64,000 nt of DNA. It comes from Fagopyrum homotropicum (taxonomy: Eukaryota; Streptophyta; Magnoliopsida; Caryophyllales; Polygonaceae). The DNA lies in assembly GCA_033239125.1 (NCBI GenBank), contig BSWB01000001.1:41699501-41763500 (forward strand), in the 5' to 3' direction. The translations under genes were made by a program, and so were the position numbers. The notes under the pieces were generated by a model, which worked only from the letters and a program-made list of their open reading frames with translations, did not search any database and was not told the origin of the DNA. Shown here in pieces: positions 33,069-45,461 of this stretch. How positions within the stretch are numbered: the stretch's first letter is position 1; the number at the start of each line of letters is the position of its first letter.

Positions 33069-34760
33069 TGTTCGCTCCTAAGCGTGCGTGCAATCAAGTC
33101 TTAAATTAATAAAACTAGAATAAAGGCAAGCGAACCCGCAGTGTACGGATTGGCATAGATTAGCAAATATTCCAGAGTATCGATCATAGGGATTTGGGGA
33201 AACAAAACCCAGTCTCAAGTTATCGAGCAATTAAAGGTAAAGCTTTGCAAATATTGGGAAAACAACAACCCTAAAGATCCAGGTATCTAATTGTGGCAAT
33301 CGATTCAAGATATACTAAAGAACTAAGGACAGAGTCAGGAATTGCAAAGGTATACTAAGGTAAAGTAATGTACGGTGAAGTTCCAAGACTTTATATGACT
33401 TATCTAAAGACACTCTCGATAAAGGTTGTTGAGGCTTCAGTATAGAAAGGATCTATGAATAAGAATTAATCTCAAATACCCAAACTTGTAACCCAAGGAT
33501 CAAGACGAGCTAAAACGATTAAGGTTGTGACACTTGAAATCGAAGTAGAGGGTGATGAGTCTCACTACTACCTAGAAAAGGGTAAACCAAGACTAGATTA
33601 AAGTTAGTCCTTAACCTTAGATCAAAGTAAAAGCAAAGTTCGTAAACTAGGGTAAATCACGGTCAGATCTTGAGAACCACGGCCGTGGAACTTCAAGAAC
33701 AAGCCGTGATTTGGGTTTGTCGACGAGATCTCTCTAACTCTCAGGGTCCAATCAATTTACGATCGATCTATCATTATCTAAGCCACAACTATCAACCCTT
33801 CACCTTAGAATTGCTAAAGGGTTTTAGCCAATAATCATTGTCATGATATCAATATTCAAATCAAAGGGAATAAAAGATGAAAACCCTCGAATACTTAATA
33901 AAACTTCAAAACCAATCCTCAAATCTGAACACAAGAAGCGATAATCAATGAATTCAGAATATAGAACACAAAACCTCACAATGATCTAAGGTAAATATGA
34001 AGAACAGGTTGTCAATCTGTCTTCAATATCAAAACCTAAGAAGGAGGTTTAAAACCTTCGGCGATCTTCAATCAACCCTAGGCAAGAATGCTCCAAGCAA
34101 GGTAAGCGGCCGTCAGCGTCTCCGCGAGATCCAACGCAAATGTAACGGTAATAAGCCGTAAATGTCGATGCCCAAAACTCTCTTTTTTGACCTTTTTATA
34201 AGACGGGGTAAAAGTAACCGTTCCCGGCCCATCACGTAAATTATGTGGTAAATGAAGACTCGTCAAAAGATCGCCTAAATCACGGTCTCAATGGTTTCCA
34301 CGACCGTGGTTTAGGGCATGGAATTGGATTACGGTCTCTTATGACTTCCACGACCGTACTTTAGGCCGTGTAACTTACTGGAATGCTCCACGCTCATGAT
34401 GCCAAGATCCACGGCCGTGGTTTAGGGCGTGGACTCTTCTACGGCCGTAATTCAGGGCGTGAAAGTGTAGAATGCTTGTAGTTTCCTTTGTGTCGTGACA
34501 TCCTTCATCCTAGCTCCTTCCTTAGCTTCATTGATGTGTTCCTAATCCTCGAACATGATCGAATCCTCTCTTTTCTCTCTCAATAGCTCCCATTTAGCTC
34601 CTTTTCGCCTACAATCAATGCGAAGCTAGTGTAGACATCCATTTCGACTATAATAGAGGAATAAGCTAACAAATGCTTCTAAACTTCATCCATGTACACA
34701 ATAATGAGGGAAAAACAACTAAAATAGGTGCCTAGAATATCGCAATATTTTATGCTAACA
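33069..34760 (-). mobile_element. Solo LTR B, same family and orientation as solo LTR A
   Basis: 1692 bp, TG...CA ends, flanked by its own duplication GGCAT (33064-33068 and 34761-34765). It is similar to copy A along its length but clearly diverged. It carries several CCACG(G/A)CCGTGG palindromes near its element-5' side (34298-34460). Confidence 0.88.
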
Positions 34761-34765
34761 GGCAT

Positions 34766-35203
34766 CTCCGTCCATACAGTGCCTCATATGGGGTCATCCC
34801 CATCGATGCATGCTTGTTGTTGTTGTATGAGAGCTCAACTAGTGGAAGGTAATCTGACCATCCCTGTCCCCAATCCAACACACAAGCTCGCAACTTGTCC
34901 TCCAGGGTCTGGATGGTCCTCTCTGACTGACCATTTGTCTGGAGTGAAACGCAGTCGTAAAGTGTAGACTCGTCCCCAAAGCATTCTAAATCTGTTGCCA
35001 AAACCTCAGGTAAATCGTCCATCTCGATCAGAGACGATCGTCCTCGGTACACCATGGAGTCTCACTATCTGTCTAGTATACTCCTCAGCCAACCTACTCA
35101 CTGTCCACGTCTCTCTAATAGGGATGAAACGTGCCGTCTTTGTCAGTCTATCAACAACAACCCAAACAACATCAAAACTCCTATTGAGCCTCAATCCGGT
35201 CAC
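34766..35203 (-). pseudogene. Integrase core of gypsy element 2
   Basis: The minus strand reads VVVDRLTKTARFIPI, GVPRTIVSDRDGRFT and NGQSERTIQTLEDKLRACVL, so the three acids of the DDE integrase core are visible. The middle part (35055-34960) is shifted and unrecognisable. The reading ends at YEALYGRRC where solo LTR B was inserted. Confidence 0.85.
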
Positions 35204-35969
35204 AAAATCCGTGGAGACGTCCTCCCACTTCCACTGCGATATTGACAGTTGGTGAAGCTCACCTCTAGGTTTGCAATGCTCTATCTTGACCTGTTGACAA
35301 GTCGCACACTATGCCACAAATTTGGCTACATCGGGCTTCAACCATCCCCACCAATATGATTATCTCACATCATGGTACATCTTACTCGTACCCGGATGTA
35401 CTGAGTAAAGTGTACAGTGAGCCTCTTGTAAAATCCTCTGTCTCAGCTCTACATCAACAGGTACGCAGATACGATTATGGCGTCTCATCACTCCATCTGC
35501 TCCAATGGAGAACTATGGTGCCTCATCACGAGACATCATCTCTCTAATCCTTATCAGGGTCGGGCAGGTCCCCTACTTCTGTCGGATCTCATCCAACAAA
35601 CAGGTAGAACCTCTAAAGCGTACAACTGGGCATCCTCATCAGGAAACTAGATGTCCATCTCTAGCCAAGCTAGATCCCTTTAAAGTTGAGGCTGAACTGT
35701 CAATCTGGCAATCGCCTTCTCTTGAGGCGTCTTCCTACTCAGGGCGTCAGCGTTAACATTCGCCTTCCTTGGATGATACGGAATCTCAAGGTCAAAGTCC
35801 TTGATCAACTCAAGCCATCGACGTTAGAGGTTATTCAACTCCCGCTACGTGAAAATGTACTTTAGACTCTTATGGTTTGTGAAGATCTGACATGTAGCAC
35901 CATACAAGTAATGTCTCCAAATCTTCAAAGTATGAACTACCGCTGCCAACTCCAGATCGTGAGGGTCGG
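35204..35969 (-). pseudogene. Degraded RNase H end and integrase zinc-binding region
   Basis: The minus strand still shows KSLKYIFT, LELIKDFDLEI and NVNADALSRK, the end of gypsy RNase H, with many stops and shifts. Further downstream only scattered similarity remains. Confidence 0.7.
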
Positions 35970-36389
35970 TTAGTTCTCCTCATACTTCTTCAACTGTCGA
36001 GATACATATGCAATCACTCTGCCCCTTTGTATCAACACATAGCCCAAGCCTAGCTTGGATGCAAACCTGTAAACCACAAAATCCTCAAAACTCTCCGGCT
36101 GTGCCAAAACAGGAGCAAAAGTCAAACGCCTCTTCAACTCCTCAAAACTCTGGACACACTGATCAGACCACACAAATCTTGTAGTCTTCCTCAGTAGACT
36201 CGTCAGTGGACGGGCAATCATAGAAAATCCCTCCACAAAGCGTCGGTAATAACCGGCTAGGCCAAGAAAGCTACGCACTTCCTTGACGTTCGTCGGTGTC
36301 GTCCATGCAGCAATAGACTCGATCTTTGTTGGATCAACCATGATCCCACTGGCGGTGACAACATGGCCTAGGAAGGCTACCTCTGACAT
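35970..36389 (-). pseudogene. RT thumb and RNase H start of gypsy element 2
   Basis: Begins SEVAFLGHVVTASGIMVDPT and continues with RSFLGLAGYYRRFVEGFS, in frame with 36390-37586 but separated from it by a TGA where the family normally has tryptophan. It is open to 35970 and then decays. Confidence 0.88.
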
Positions 36390-37586
36390 TCAAAACTCAC
36401 ACTTAGAGAGCATAGCATACAACTCTCTATCTCTCAGAATCTGCAAAACCATCCTCAGGTGACCGGCATGCTCCTCTCTACTACGAGAGTACACCAGAAT
36501 GTCATCAATGAAGACTACCACAAACTGATCAAGGAAGTCGATGAAGATATTGTTCATCAACTCCATGAAGACTGCTGGGGCATTCGTAAGCCCAAATGGC
36601 ATCACTACAAACTCGTAGTGTCCATAACGGGTACGAAATGCCGTCCTGTGCATATCCTGCTTCCTCACCCTGAATTGGTGATATCCTGAGCGTAAATCAA
36701 ATTGGGAGAAAACTTTCGCTCCCTGAAGCTGATCAAGCAGATTATCAATACGAGGCAATGGATTCTTATTCTTGATGGTCACCTTGTTCAGCTCTCTGTA
36801 ATCAATACACAGTCTCAACGATCCGTCCTTCTTCCGCACAAAGAGGACAGGTGCTCCCCATAGAGATACACTAGGGCGAATGAAGCCCTTCTCAGCCAAC
36901 TCCTCGAGTTGATTCTTCATCTCCAACATCTCAATAGGCGCCATACGATATGGGGCCTTCGAGATCGGTCTCGCGCCAGGCTCCAACTCTATACTGAAGT
37001 CCACACTCCTCTGAGGTAGCAAGATAGACGGCTCAACAAACACGTCTTCAAACTCACAGACCACGGGAATATCCTCCAATGCTGGACTCTCTCCGTCCTT
37101 CATGGCATAACACCAGAAGGCATCACATCCTTGTGCTATCAGCCTCGCTGCTCGTACATCACTAATGACAAATCCCGTCTTCTCAAGGTCCCAACCTTGG
37201 AAGACCTTTATCTGACCTACCTCGGTAGAGACTGTCACAGTCCTCCTACCTACATCTAATACCGAACGGTGTCTACGCATCCAATCCATACCTAATATGA
37301 CCTCTTCATACATCAATGACATGACTAAGAAGTCCACAAGCAACACACGAGTCTCTAAACGAAGGGGACAACTACGTATCTCACGGGTACCTCTGACCCT
37401 ACTACCATCAGGTAACCCTATACTAAAGGGTATCCCCTTTATAGTAGCTAAACTCAGACGCTCAACACATACATCAGAAATAAAGGAATGCGTAGTACCC
37501 GTATCAAACAAAACTCTAACAGGTAAACCATGAAACAAAATGGTACCTGTAGTAGCCGGTGCAGGCGGCTCCTCTGCACTCCTCAA
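36390..37586 (-). pseudogene. Protease and reverse transcriptase of gypsy element 2
   Basis: Open for 398 codons. The aspartic protease motif LFDTGTTHSFIS is near residue 26. RT follows with RLCIDYRELNKVTIKNKN, FSQFDLRSGYHQFRV, FGLTNAPAVFMELMN and the active site FIDDILVYS near residue 365. The family usually has DSGATHSFI, so the protease site is altered but keeps the Asp. An in-frame TGA ends the reading early. This is the best-preserved coding stretch in element 2. Confidence 0.9.
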
Positions 37587-37589
37587 CTC

Positions 37590-38417
37590 AAAGACTCTAC
37601 CCTGAGCTCCTCTCGTGTCAGTGATACTCTCACCACGACCTCTACTCTACTCGGCCTGGGAGCAGATCCCTGAGTAGAAGGACGATCTAGGACTCTCTGA
37701 TGTCCCTGTGTCTATTGCTGAGGTGGCTTCTACCCACCTCCTGCAACACTAACAGGGGAAGAACCCTATTGTGATGCAACTCCATCCTGCCTACAGAAGG
37801 TAGCTCTATGACCTGGTCTACCACAGGTGAAGCAAGTCACCAGTGGCCTCGTGCACTCTGGTCGAATATGTCCAGGATCACCACAGTTGAAGCATTATCG
37901 TCCCTTCTCTACAGTCAACGCAAATGAGGGGTAACCCTAACGTCTCTGGCTCCGCCCAGAACCAGAAGCTCCTCCAACGCCACTGGTCTGCCCAACACGT
38001 TGTCTTTTCTCAGACCATCCCGTCTGAGAATCCCTTCTCTGACTGGCTCTCTCGCGCTCATAAGCAAAAGTCCGGCAATGTTAACTCTATCTAGAAGTGG
38101 CTGATGACATCTGCAATAGGGACATCCTCAAAGCCTTCCTCCACGAAGTCCTGCAGCTTCTCCCTCCTTAGTGAGGCAGGGCAGAACTGCTCTCTAAGCA
38201 TCCTCCTCATCTGCTCGTAGCTACTGGCTCTGGCTCGTATGGTCCTTCACCATTGATGAGCAAGGTCACAGAATAGAGTCTGAACTAACTCTATCCGTCT
38301 ATCCTCTGGACATTTTATGGACTCTAGGGCAGAATCCACATGTCCAATCCAAACCTCTGTCTCCAATCCCACCTTTCCAAAGAAAGAGGGTACACCTAAT
38401 TGATGAAATGCCTTCAA
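37590..38417 (-). pseudogene. Gag core and zinc knuckles of gypsy element 2, broken
   Basis: The gag core can be followed as EDRRIELVQTLFCDLAHQW and MLREQFCPASLRREKLQDF with in-frame stops. Two CCHC zinc knuckles are at 37793-37894: CFNCGDPGHIRPEC and CFTCGRPGHRATFC, spaced by TRPLVT. Such knuckles bind retroelement RNA during packaging. Confidence 0.82.
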
Positions 38418-38855
38418 CTAGGTATCTGGTCGATGCCCTCTATACTCCTCTCGAGCTCGTATAGTCTCAATAGCATGTGCCGGCATAACTGGCACCTGAG
38501 TGGCTCCCTGGGACAACTCAAAAGATCCCTCATGCACTATTAGATCTGGGGCCCGTCTGCCTTCTCTGGAAGCCTCCTCAACACGTCGGATATAATCACA
38601 AAACTCTGGCCCCCTCATGGAGACACGATCCGAGTCATCTGACTGGACTCGGTGTGAATGTTGTCTCCTAGATCCACCACTCCTCGTCTCTAGGACGACA
38701 CTCTCAGCAATCTCCTCATGAACCTCTTCCACCACAGGTTGATCGGCAGCGTGAACTAGTCCCTGTCCTATCACGCCCGAAGAAAGAGGTGGTCTACCTC
38801 TACCCCGGCCTACAGTAGAAACAGCTATAGTCCGAGCCATCTGCAGGGTATGCAC
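38418..38855 (-). pseudogene. N-terminal gag region of gypsy element 2
   Basis: Open for 145 codons from an ATG at 38855 (a second in-frame ATG five residues later). It is rich in Arg, Glu and Ser, continues into the broken gag core, and has no enzymatic motif. Confidence 0.7.
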
Positions 38856-38869
38856 ACCTAACTTATAAG

Positions 38870-38873
38870 GCTC

Positions 38874-38953
<80 letters not shown>
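38870..38953. repeat. Compound (CT)n(AT)n microsatellite
   Basis: About 20 CT units are followed by about 20 AT units in the leader between the primer site and gag of element 2. Confidence 0.95.
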
Positions 38954-38955
<2 letters not shown>

Positions 38956-39127
38956 AATCTACACTACAGAGATCCATGACAGAGGTGACGACTCCTTGTA
39001 CATCCTATCCCAAAAGAACACTTTAAAATCAAAAACTTTTTGAAAACGTCAGACCCCTTGTGGGTTCTGTTTATTTTACCTATCAAACCTCATTGCAGGT
39101 AGCAAGTGTCATTGTTGTCAACCTAAG

Positions 39128-39139
39128 GCTCTGATACCA
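39128..39139 (-). other. Primer binding site of gypsy element 2
   Basis: TGGTATCAGAGC on the minus strand, four bases inside the right LTR: a full match to the tRNA-iMet type used by plant gypsy elements. Confidence 0.9.
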
Positions 39140-39143
39140 ACTC

Positions 39144-39629
39144 TGTAACACCCCAAATCTGCGGGACTTGGGATGTCACATTGGGCTAGGATCTCACAAT
39201 GGATCCTGACCCTAGTCTGACAACAAGTTCACTGGACCTTACAACATGACACTGACATATTTAAAACAAATACATAAAACTGTATAAAATGTACAACCAA
39301 AAGGTATACAAGACCATAGCCGAGTATAAAGCAACACCCTCACACAGGAGGTATACAAAATATCATCCTCACACAAGAGAGAAACATAAACAACCCCAAA
39401 ACTATAACCACCTAATGTACGGGAGCCCTCGGCCTGTCACCCTGCCGGATCACTCAACAACTCTCCTATCCTTCAAGGCATATACAACATGGTATGAAAC
39501 CATTAGTTAACCATACGTATATAAGGTAATGCATAAGCACAATCACAATCATGAAAAATAACCACATAAGCATGTTGTCACACATTTACCCATTTTATCA
39601 TCTTTATATAATAGTCATACACTCAAATC

Positions 39630-39692
<63 letters not shown>

Positions 39693-41103
39693 GTGACACG
39701 AGGAGCATATCACCCTCGCCTCTGGGCTTGCTAGCTAGTTGTAGTAGTATCGGTCACACAACCCGTGTATCCTATGGGAGTGTATTGCACCCTTCCAGTA
39801 AAGCCAGTCTAGCCTGACTTCAGAGAACCTCCCAGACTCCACGGCGGGATGAAAGGGAAAGGTTATCACTGCCACACATACGGGGCTATAGATAAAACAT
39901 AGGTCGGTAATACTCGACATCGCATGCTATCACAACAAGCATATAATACACACACCACACATGCAACCACCCAATATAAGGATGGTAGCTAAGTAAGTCC
40001 TACGGGCTTACCTCAACTTCGTACAATCACAACCACAATCAACCTCCAATCTTGAGAGGGACATTGCCTAATAACAAGGCATAGAGATATATCAATCTCC
40101 TATCAATCAAAGGGGTCATACCTAGACTCAAGGGATCCATAGGATCGTCCTCAACCTAAAGCTCACAACCTATTAGTCCTTGAAGCCATACAAGGCATAA
40201 CATGATCATAACATTATCAACACACTCTCAACTATACCTAGCATGATACTACACACTCACACTAGGAAAGAAAGAGGCAATGCCATCCTTAGGCAAGCAT
40301 AGAGGCAAGACACACCTGCAGAACCAGGAGCAAAGCTAAGTTGGTACATGTGGGCGCAGAGGCGGCTGCAAGGTGGCGCAAGGGCGGTGACTGGTCAACG
40401 CTGGGGCGGCTCCAAGGTGGAGTAGGGGCGGCTGGCGTGCAGAATGCACCAGCTCCTCTTCACTTCTTTACTCGAACCTTTTCACTCTTTCTTCAGCCAA
40501 CAACCCCATACAAACATATACATACATATATACATCAAACCATGCCTATAAAGGCTACCACAAGATCAATCTTGTGGAACATAAGCTAGGAATGAAAAAA
40601 AGAAGGAAAGAAGGAAGAAAGAAGAAAGATAGGAAGAGATATAGGAAGAACTCACCAAGCTGCAACCCTAACAGAGGAGAATCTTCACCACAACCTCAAA
40701 GATGGCTAACACAAGCACAACAAGGTCCTCAATCATCAACCATAATTAAAGCCACACTGAAACTCTCACAAACTCACACAAAGATCAAGGAAGATCAAGA
40801 AAGAGATCCAAAGAAGGAAGGAGGAGAAGATGAACGTGAGGGAGAAGATGAAGTTGGAAGAAGATGAAGCGAACCCCCATCTGTAAGCAAGGGAGGCTTA
40901 TATAGGAAGCCAACCTAAAATCACGAGTCAAGAGTCAACAAAGTCGGCTACATCACACTCTAAACCGTAGGGGCGGCTCATGGAGGCGCAGGTGCAACCC
41001 AGGCAAACCGCAGGGGCGGCCTCTGGCTCACGCAGGGGCGGTTCATGATAATTTTGTACCCTCATCACTCACTCTCATCTCCTTATAGACTAATGCTCTG
41101 ACA
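39144..41103 (-). repeat. 5' LTR of gypsy element 2
   Basis: 1960 bp, partner of 28351-30272, followed by CCTCG. Near 39634-39688 it holds about 27 TA units where the partner (28832-28856) has only a short imperfect tract. Confidence 0.9.
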
Positions 41104-41108
41104 CCTCG

Positions 41109-41960
41109 CTTCCTCTTGGATTTAGGAATGTCAAACTCGGATGTTAAACACGATGTCAATGTTGTCTTTTCCTCGGGAACATCTGTTTCTCTACGGACCA
41201 ACCTTGTGTTCATCCGGCTCTAGCTGCAACTTTAGCTCCAGTTCAAAAGATTCATCCATCATTTTATCAAATGCATTAGTGTCTTGATCGGGATCATATT
41301 GTAGGAATGCATCCTCCAAAATCTGCGCAAAACAGAGAGAAATAAAACCAGACTTTAAAAACGCAAAACACGTTAAAAACACAAAGTAGACAATGCTACT
41401 GTCGAGTTAAAATCAAAGACTTTCTAAAAATGTTACCATTCCGACTTTCATTAGAAGAATTCTTATGTTCTCAGCTGATTTTATATGTGCTTCATGGATG
41501 GTGATATTTGCTGAAGATAGTAGTCCAAGGGTTCTTTCTATTATATCAAGAATCTCAAAAACCATTGCACAACTTGAGATAACCTCAGGTAAAGCTAGGT
41601 CACCGATTTCAATATCTGACAATTGAAGAGTATATATAGCTCCAATAGAAGTTATGTCCTCTTTCCCAACTGAGATGGCAGGGCTATACGCAGAAGTTGT
41701 TTGACCATCAAAAGGATAAATTAGGCTTAAATTTTATGAGGATGATAACTTCATGCCATTTTTTAGCATCACTATATCAAGATTGTTTCTTAGTTTATAA
41801 ACTTGTGAGTGTGCGCTTTCGATCTTTGAGAGAATCTGCTATAAGAAAGTCTCATTAGCACTAAACCACTCGTCATTGAGTGCAAACTCATTGTGCTTAA
41901 AAACTGGATCTGTAAACAATGACATACAATAAAGTATAAGTCATGATTAAAGTTCATGAG
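41109..41960 (-). pseudogene. Relic of an unrecognised plant gene
   Basis: Minus-strand pieces separated by intron-like sequence show gene-like composition: DEWFSANETFL and ESAHSQVYKLRNNLDIVM (about 41920-41770), FDGQTTSAYSPAISVGKED (41710-41650), IEIGDLALPEVISSCAMVFE onward (41622-41430), and QILEDAFLQYDPDQDTNAFD with FELELKLQLEPDE (41325-41200). In-frame stops occur in the first piece. I do not recognise the family. The adjoining gypsy element 2 inserted at its downstream end. Confidence 0.4.
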
Positions 41961-43107
41961 ATGAGAAAGATGCATTGGTTTTATTCCCATGTCCTATGTT
42001 AACGTTACATCATAAAATTAAAATGTATAAAATAAATTGCCTACAAATCTGAAGAACCGAGTAGGAGATTAATAAGGATATAAATACTCTAGAAGGGAGC
42101 TGAATAGAGTATGGGAACTTTGGCAATATCGGATATCAAGACTTTGAAATCAATCTCAAGTCCTTGAAGTCGACCTCTGCGCTTAGTGACAAAACTATTT
42201 CCTAAGGCTTTGAAGTGGATCTCAAAGCCTTGACTTCGAAACCTGAAGAGGATTGTTAGTCACAATATAAGCGATAGAAAGTGTGAAAATTAAAAGATTG
42301 ACACACGATATGTTTACGAAGTTCGGCCCTAACATCTTACTCTCCACCTAGGGTTTCCGACCCTAGGATTCTAACTATCTATTATCTGCTTGCTGTAAGT
42401 CCTAGATACAACCTACAAAAACTTACCTTCTTCTCTCAATGTAACCTCAATGCTACGATCTAGTCAACTCCTATTCTAGAAATAATAGCCTAGTTACTTC
42501 GTAGAGTAACAAACTCGAGTATAACACTAAGATGAATTGGGTATGGATAGGGCTCTAAACTGTTTCAAGGTTGTTGCAGAAACTCTTCCTTTGTTGGGCT
42601 CTTGCACAGGGTGCACTTGGATTCTTTAAATTATGCCTAAAAAATTTCTCAAAAATTGACAACAGTGGCAAAACTCAGTTGAAATCTCAGCCGAGATTCT
42701 TGAGGGCTGGTCGAGATTGTTGAAAAATATACTCTTTGTGTCGACGTTCAACAATCACCTTTGGGGGCTTCTACTCCATGGTTGCCTTGTGAGTTTTACT
42801 TGTTGGAAAAGTATTTATAATGTTCCTTTGATAAGAATGGATAAGATCTTAACTACTAGAAAAGATCTCAACTTTAAGCTCGAAATTTTAATCGCACTTA
42901 AATAGGGTCTGGTAAGGATTTCAAGGTTAATGGTTGGCTTGTGTTTGGCTGTTACATTTCTCTCTCTTCTAAACTTGCACAAGTCAACGCACGTTAATCT
43001 CAAATAATATCACAAAGATGGGGAATAAAAAAAGACTTAAACTTTTATATGACTCAAAGAAGTCTCAAATAAAAATTCTTAAACTTAATACGGACTTCAA
43101 TCGCTTA
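41961..43107. other. Spacer with possible retroelement interior
   Basis: No supported gene. It contains repeated phrases (CTTTGAAAT/CTTGAAGTCGACCTC near 42140-42230) and the palindrome ATCTCAGCCGAGAT at 42684-42697. Its right edge carries a primer-site-like sequence next to the LTR at 43123. Confidence 0.35.
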
Positions 43108-43122
43108 GCTCTCATACCACTT

Positions 43123-43641
43123 TGATGCGCGGGTTAAGCCGCAGTTCCCGATCTAGATTGAAAGTCCTTCGACAAACACAAATCTCGGATGGATAGAAGA
43201 CAGCTCGGCGAGATTTCGTGAAGAACAATCCGAGATTTTTAATAAACTCAGAAAATGAATTAGTGAATGATATGGAAAGATAAGAAGACGAATATGGATT
43301 GATAAATGATAAATATAGGAAGATGCGATCCAAGATATTCCCGCAAAGAACCTTGACCAATGATGTGTCAAAACCCCTTAACGAAGAGCTTACCTTAACA
43401 CTCACTTCTTTAACCTTACACAAGTCTTCTAAGTAAGACAATAAGGAGAGACTAACATTGACCAGAAGCACCAATCTTCAAAAAGATTAACACACACAAA
43501 CATAATCTAGCAAAGACTTCACAACGATTCAATCAAGGTCTCTCTCTTTAATTGAATAGGAATGAATAAAATACAAACTGCATAAACGAAGCTGCAAGTT
43601 CACACATATGTGGTAATATATCAAATCTAATCTATCTAACA
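43123..43641 (-). repeat. Possible LTR flanked by both primer site and polypurine tract
   Basis: Read on the minus strand the 519 bp start TGTTAGATAGATTAG and end CGCGCATCA. AGAGGGGGAGAT (43642-43653) stands before the start as a polypurine tract would. TGGTATGAGAGC (43109-43120) stands just after the end as a primer site would, one base off the usual TGGTATCAGAGC. This suggests an LTR between two internal domains. No coding domain confirms it. Confidence 0.45.
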
Positions 43642-43653
43642 ATCTCCCCCTCT

Positions 43654-45461
43654 AAGACTATTTAGAAGGAAGATCTTCTATGTAAACTAGGAAAATTAAA
43701 GACATCCTTACAAGATAATCTAAGAAATATATCTTTAAAAGATAATCTAAAATAATCCGAAAATATAGGATCCAAAAACAAAAATTTCCTTAAGATTGTT
43801 TGAGAGCTTTAAGAAAATAAAATATAAAAGATAGTTTCCAAAATTAAAAGATCTTTGGCCGGATCTTCTAACACGCGTCAGGAACGAAATCTCGGATGAA
43901 ATCTCGGCCGAGATTCTTGAGTGTTAGCCGAGATTTTGTATTTGTCATGCAATCTTCCACTCCATTGATTCGTCCCATGTTTGAAACTCGTAAGCGACCT
44001 TTCCTTGAGTTTCTCTCGCTCCTAAATTGGTGAATGTTTCATGTAGTGTAGGTGTAGATGCTATTGGGAATGGTCCCACATCATTTGTGGTCAAATCCTT
44101 TTTAAAGAAAGGAGGGTTGATAGGGGAGAGCTCTAAGACTTAGATACTTCTAGGAGTAAGGGATGGAAACTTGATTAAAGAGAAAGGACGAGTATCGGAA
44201 ATATAAGACTCAGGTCATCCCATGGAGAGCAAGAAGAAAGAGGAAGGAGTTGCAAAAAAGCATGAATCAGACCAAGCATGGAAGAAATGATGCATGAAAA
44301 GAAAGTAAATGTGCATGGCTCAAGGGAGGACGAACATGAGTAAAGTTCACTCAAGATGAAAGGGAAATGTAAATCATTTATAACCATTTTCAAGAGATTG
44401 AAGGCAACAAGGGAAAAATATCAAAGACTAGAGTCAAACCAATCCGGTCAAACTCAACATATTTGGACGTTTATATGGACGAATATAGAGGAGAGTGGAC
44501 GTGCTCCATTACTGTTTTTTTAGCCCATGAATTATTTTAATTTTTGCTCAACTACTCTTTTAATGACTATTGGACAACGTTTTAATAATTGAGTCTTTTA
44601 AGCTAGTTTTAAGTCCATCTTTTAATTAAGTCTTTTAAGTTATTTTAGGCCCGATTAGACATATTTGGACATTTATATGGACGAATATGGAGGAGGAGGA
44701 TGTTTCCCTCACGTTTTGATTAGATAATTTGAATTCAAATTTACATTTTATATGTTTACTTCCTGCTCTTTTAGAGTGTTGTGAGTTCGAAAGTTCTCGT
44801 GTCTTCAGAGTTTGGTGTTTCTTGTGTTTGTCGATCCGATACACAAGACTTGGTGCTATCGATTGACTCACAAGCCTCCTTCTTGTACTTCCTTGGCCGT
44901 CTAGGAGTGTGTAAGATTGTAGCGGAAGGATTTTTTGAACATTGCTATTGAGTTCATAGGGTGAATATACTTAGGGTTGCTCTAGTTGTTGCAAGGAGTT
45001 TGGCCTTGAACTATCCAACGTTTCTTTTATCCCATCTTTTTTCTATGCATTCGAACCATCATAGTCGAAGAATAACTGTTGATGTTGAAAAACAGGACAT
45101 ATAAGACATCCCCATATCATAAAACAAATCATATATTCCTCAATCAAAAACTCAAAAGAAATTGAATCTAGTAGTATACAATCAAAATATTAGAATCTAA
45201 AAAATAAATTCGAAATCAAAGACAAAATTTGTACTTGTAATCAAAATCAAATATGAAATCAACAATGCAATAAAGGTATACAATTGAATCCTAATGATGA
45301 AATCTGCAATCAAAATGAAAGAGGAAATCGAGGAAGAAGAAAGGGTAAAAAGATTCCGGTGTCATCAAAATTAAAGACGAAATCTGCAATCTTCAATTGA
45401 ATTTTTTTTAGGGTTTGCAGCTCCGAAGAAACGAGGAGTGAGAAAGGGTAAGAAAAATAAA
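43654..45461. other. Spacer without supported genes
   Basis: AT-rich. A perfect palindrome ATCTCGGCCGAGAT lies at 43901-43914. Two similar stretches (TTTGGACGTTTATATGGACGAA near 44460 and its variant near 44661) form a diverged direct repeat about 200 bp apart. Confidence 0.45.

Larger units (their letters stand above)
28351..41103 (-). mobile_element. Ty3/gypsy retrotransposon (Tekay/Del-like), element 2
   Basis: The LTRs at 28351-30272 and 39144-41103 start TGTAACACCC and end in CA. They are flanked by CCTCG (28346-28350 and 41104-41108). The primer site is beside the right LTR and the polypurine tract beside the left, so transcription ran on the minus strand. Gag, protease, RT, RNase H and integrase can all be recognised but carry stops and shifts. 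Two solo LTRs of another family lie within the integrase region. Without them the element would be about 9.4 kb. The LTRs differ more than those of element 1, so this insertion is older. Confidence 0.93.

Noticed and set aside
31273..34760. One short LTR retrotransposon with two 1.6-kb LTRs and a 166-bp interior (TRIM-like)
   Set aside because: Each copy has its own 5-bp target duplication, and the sequence between them is the host element's integrase, so these are two separate insertions.
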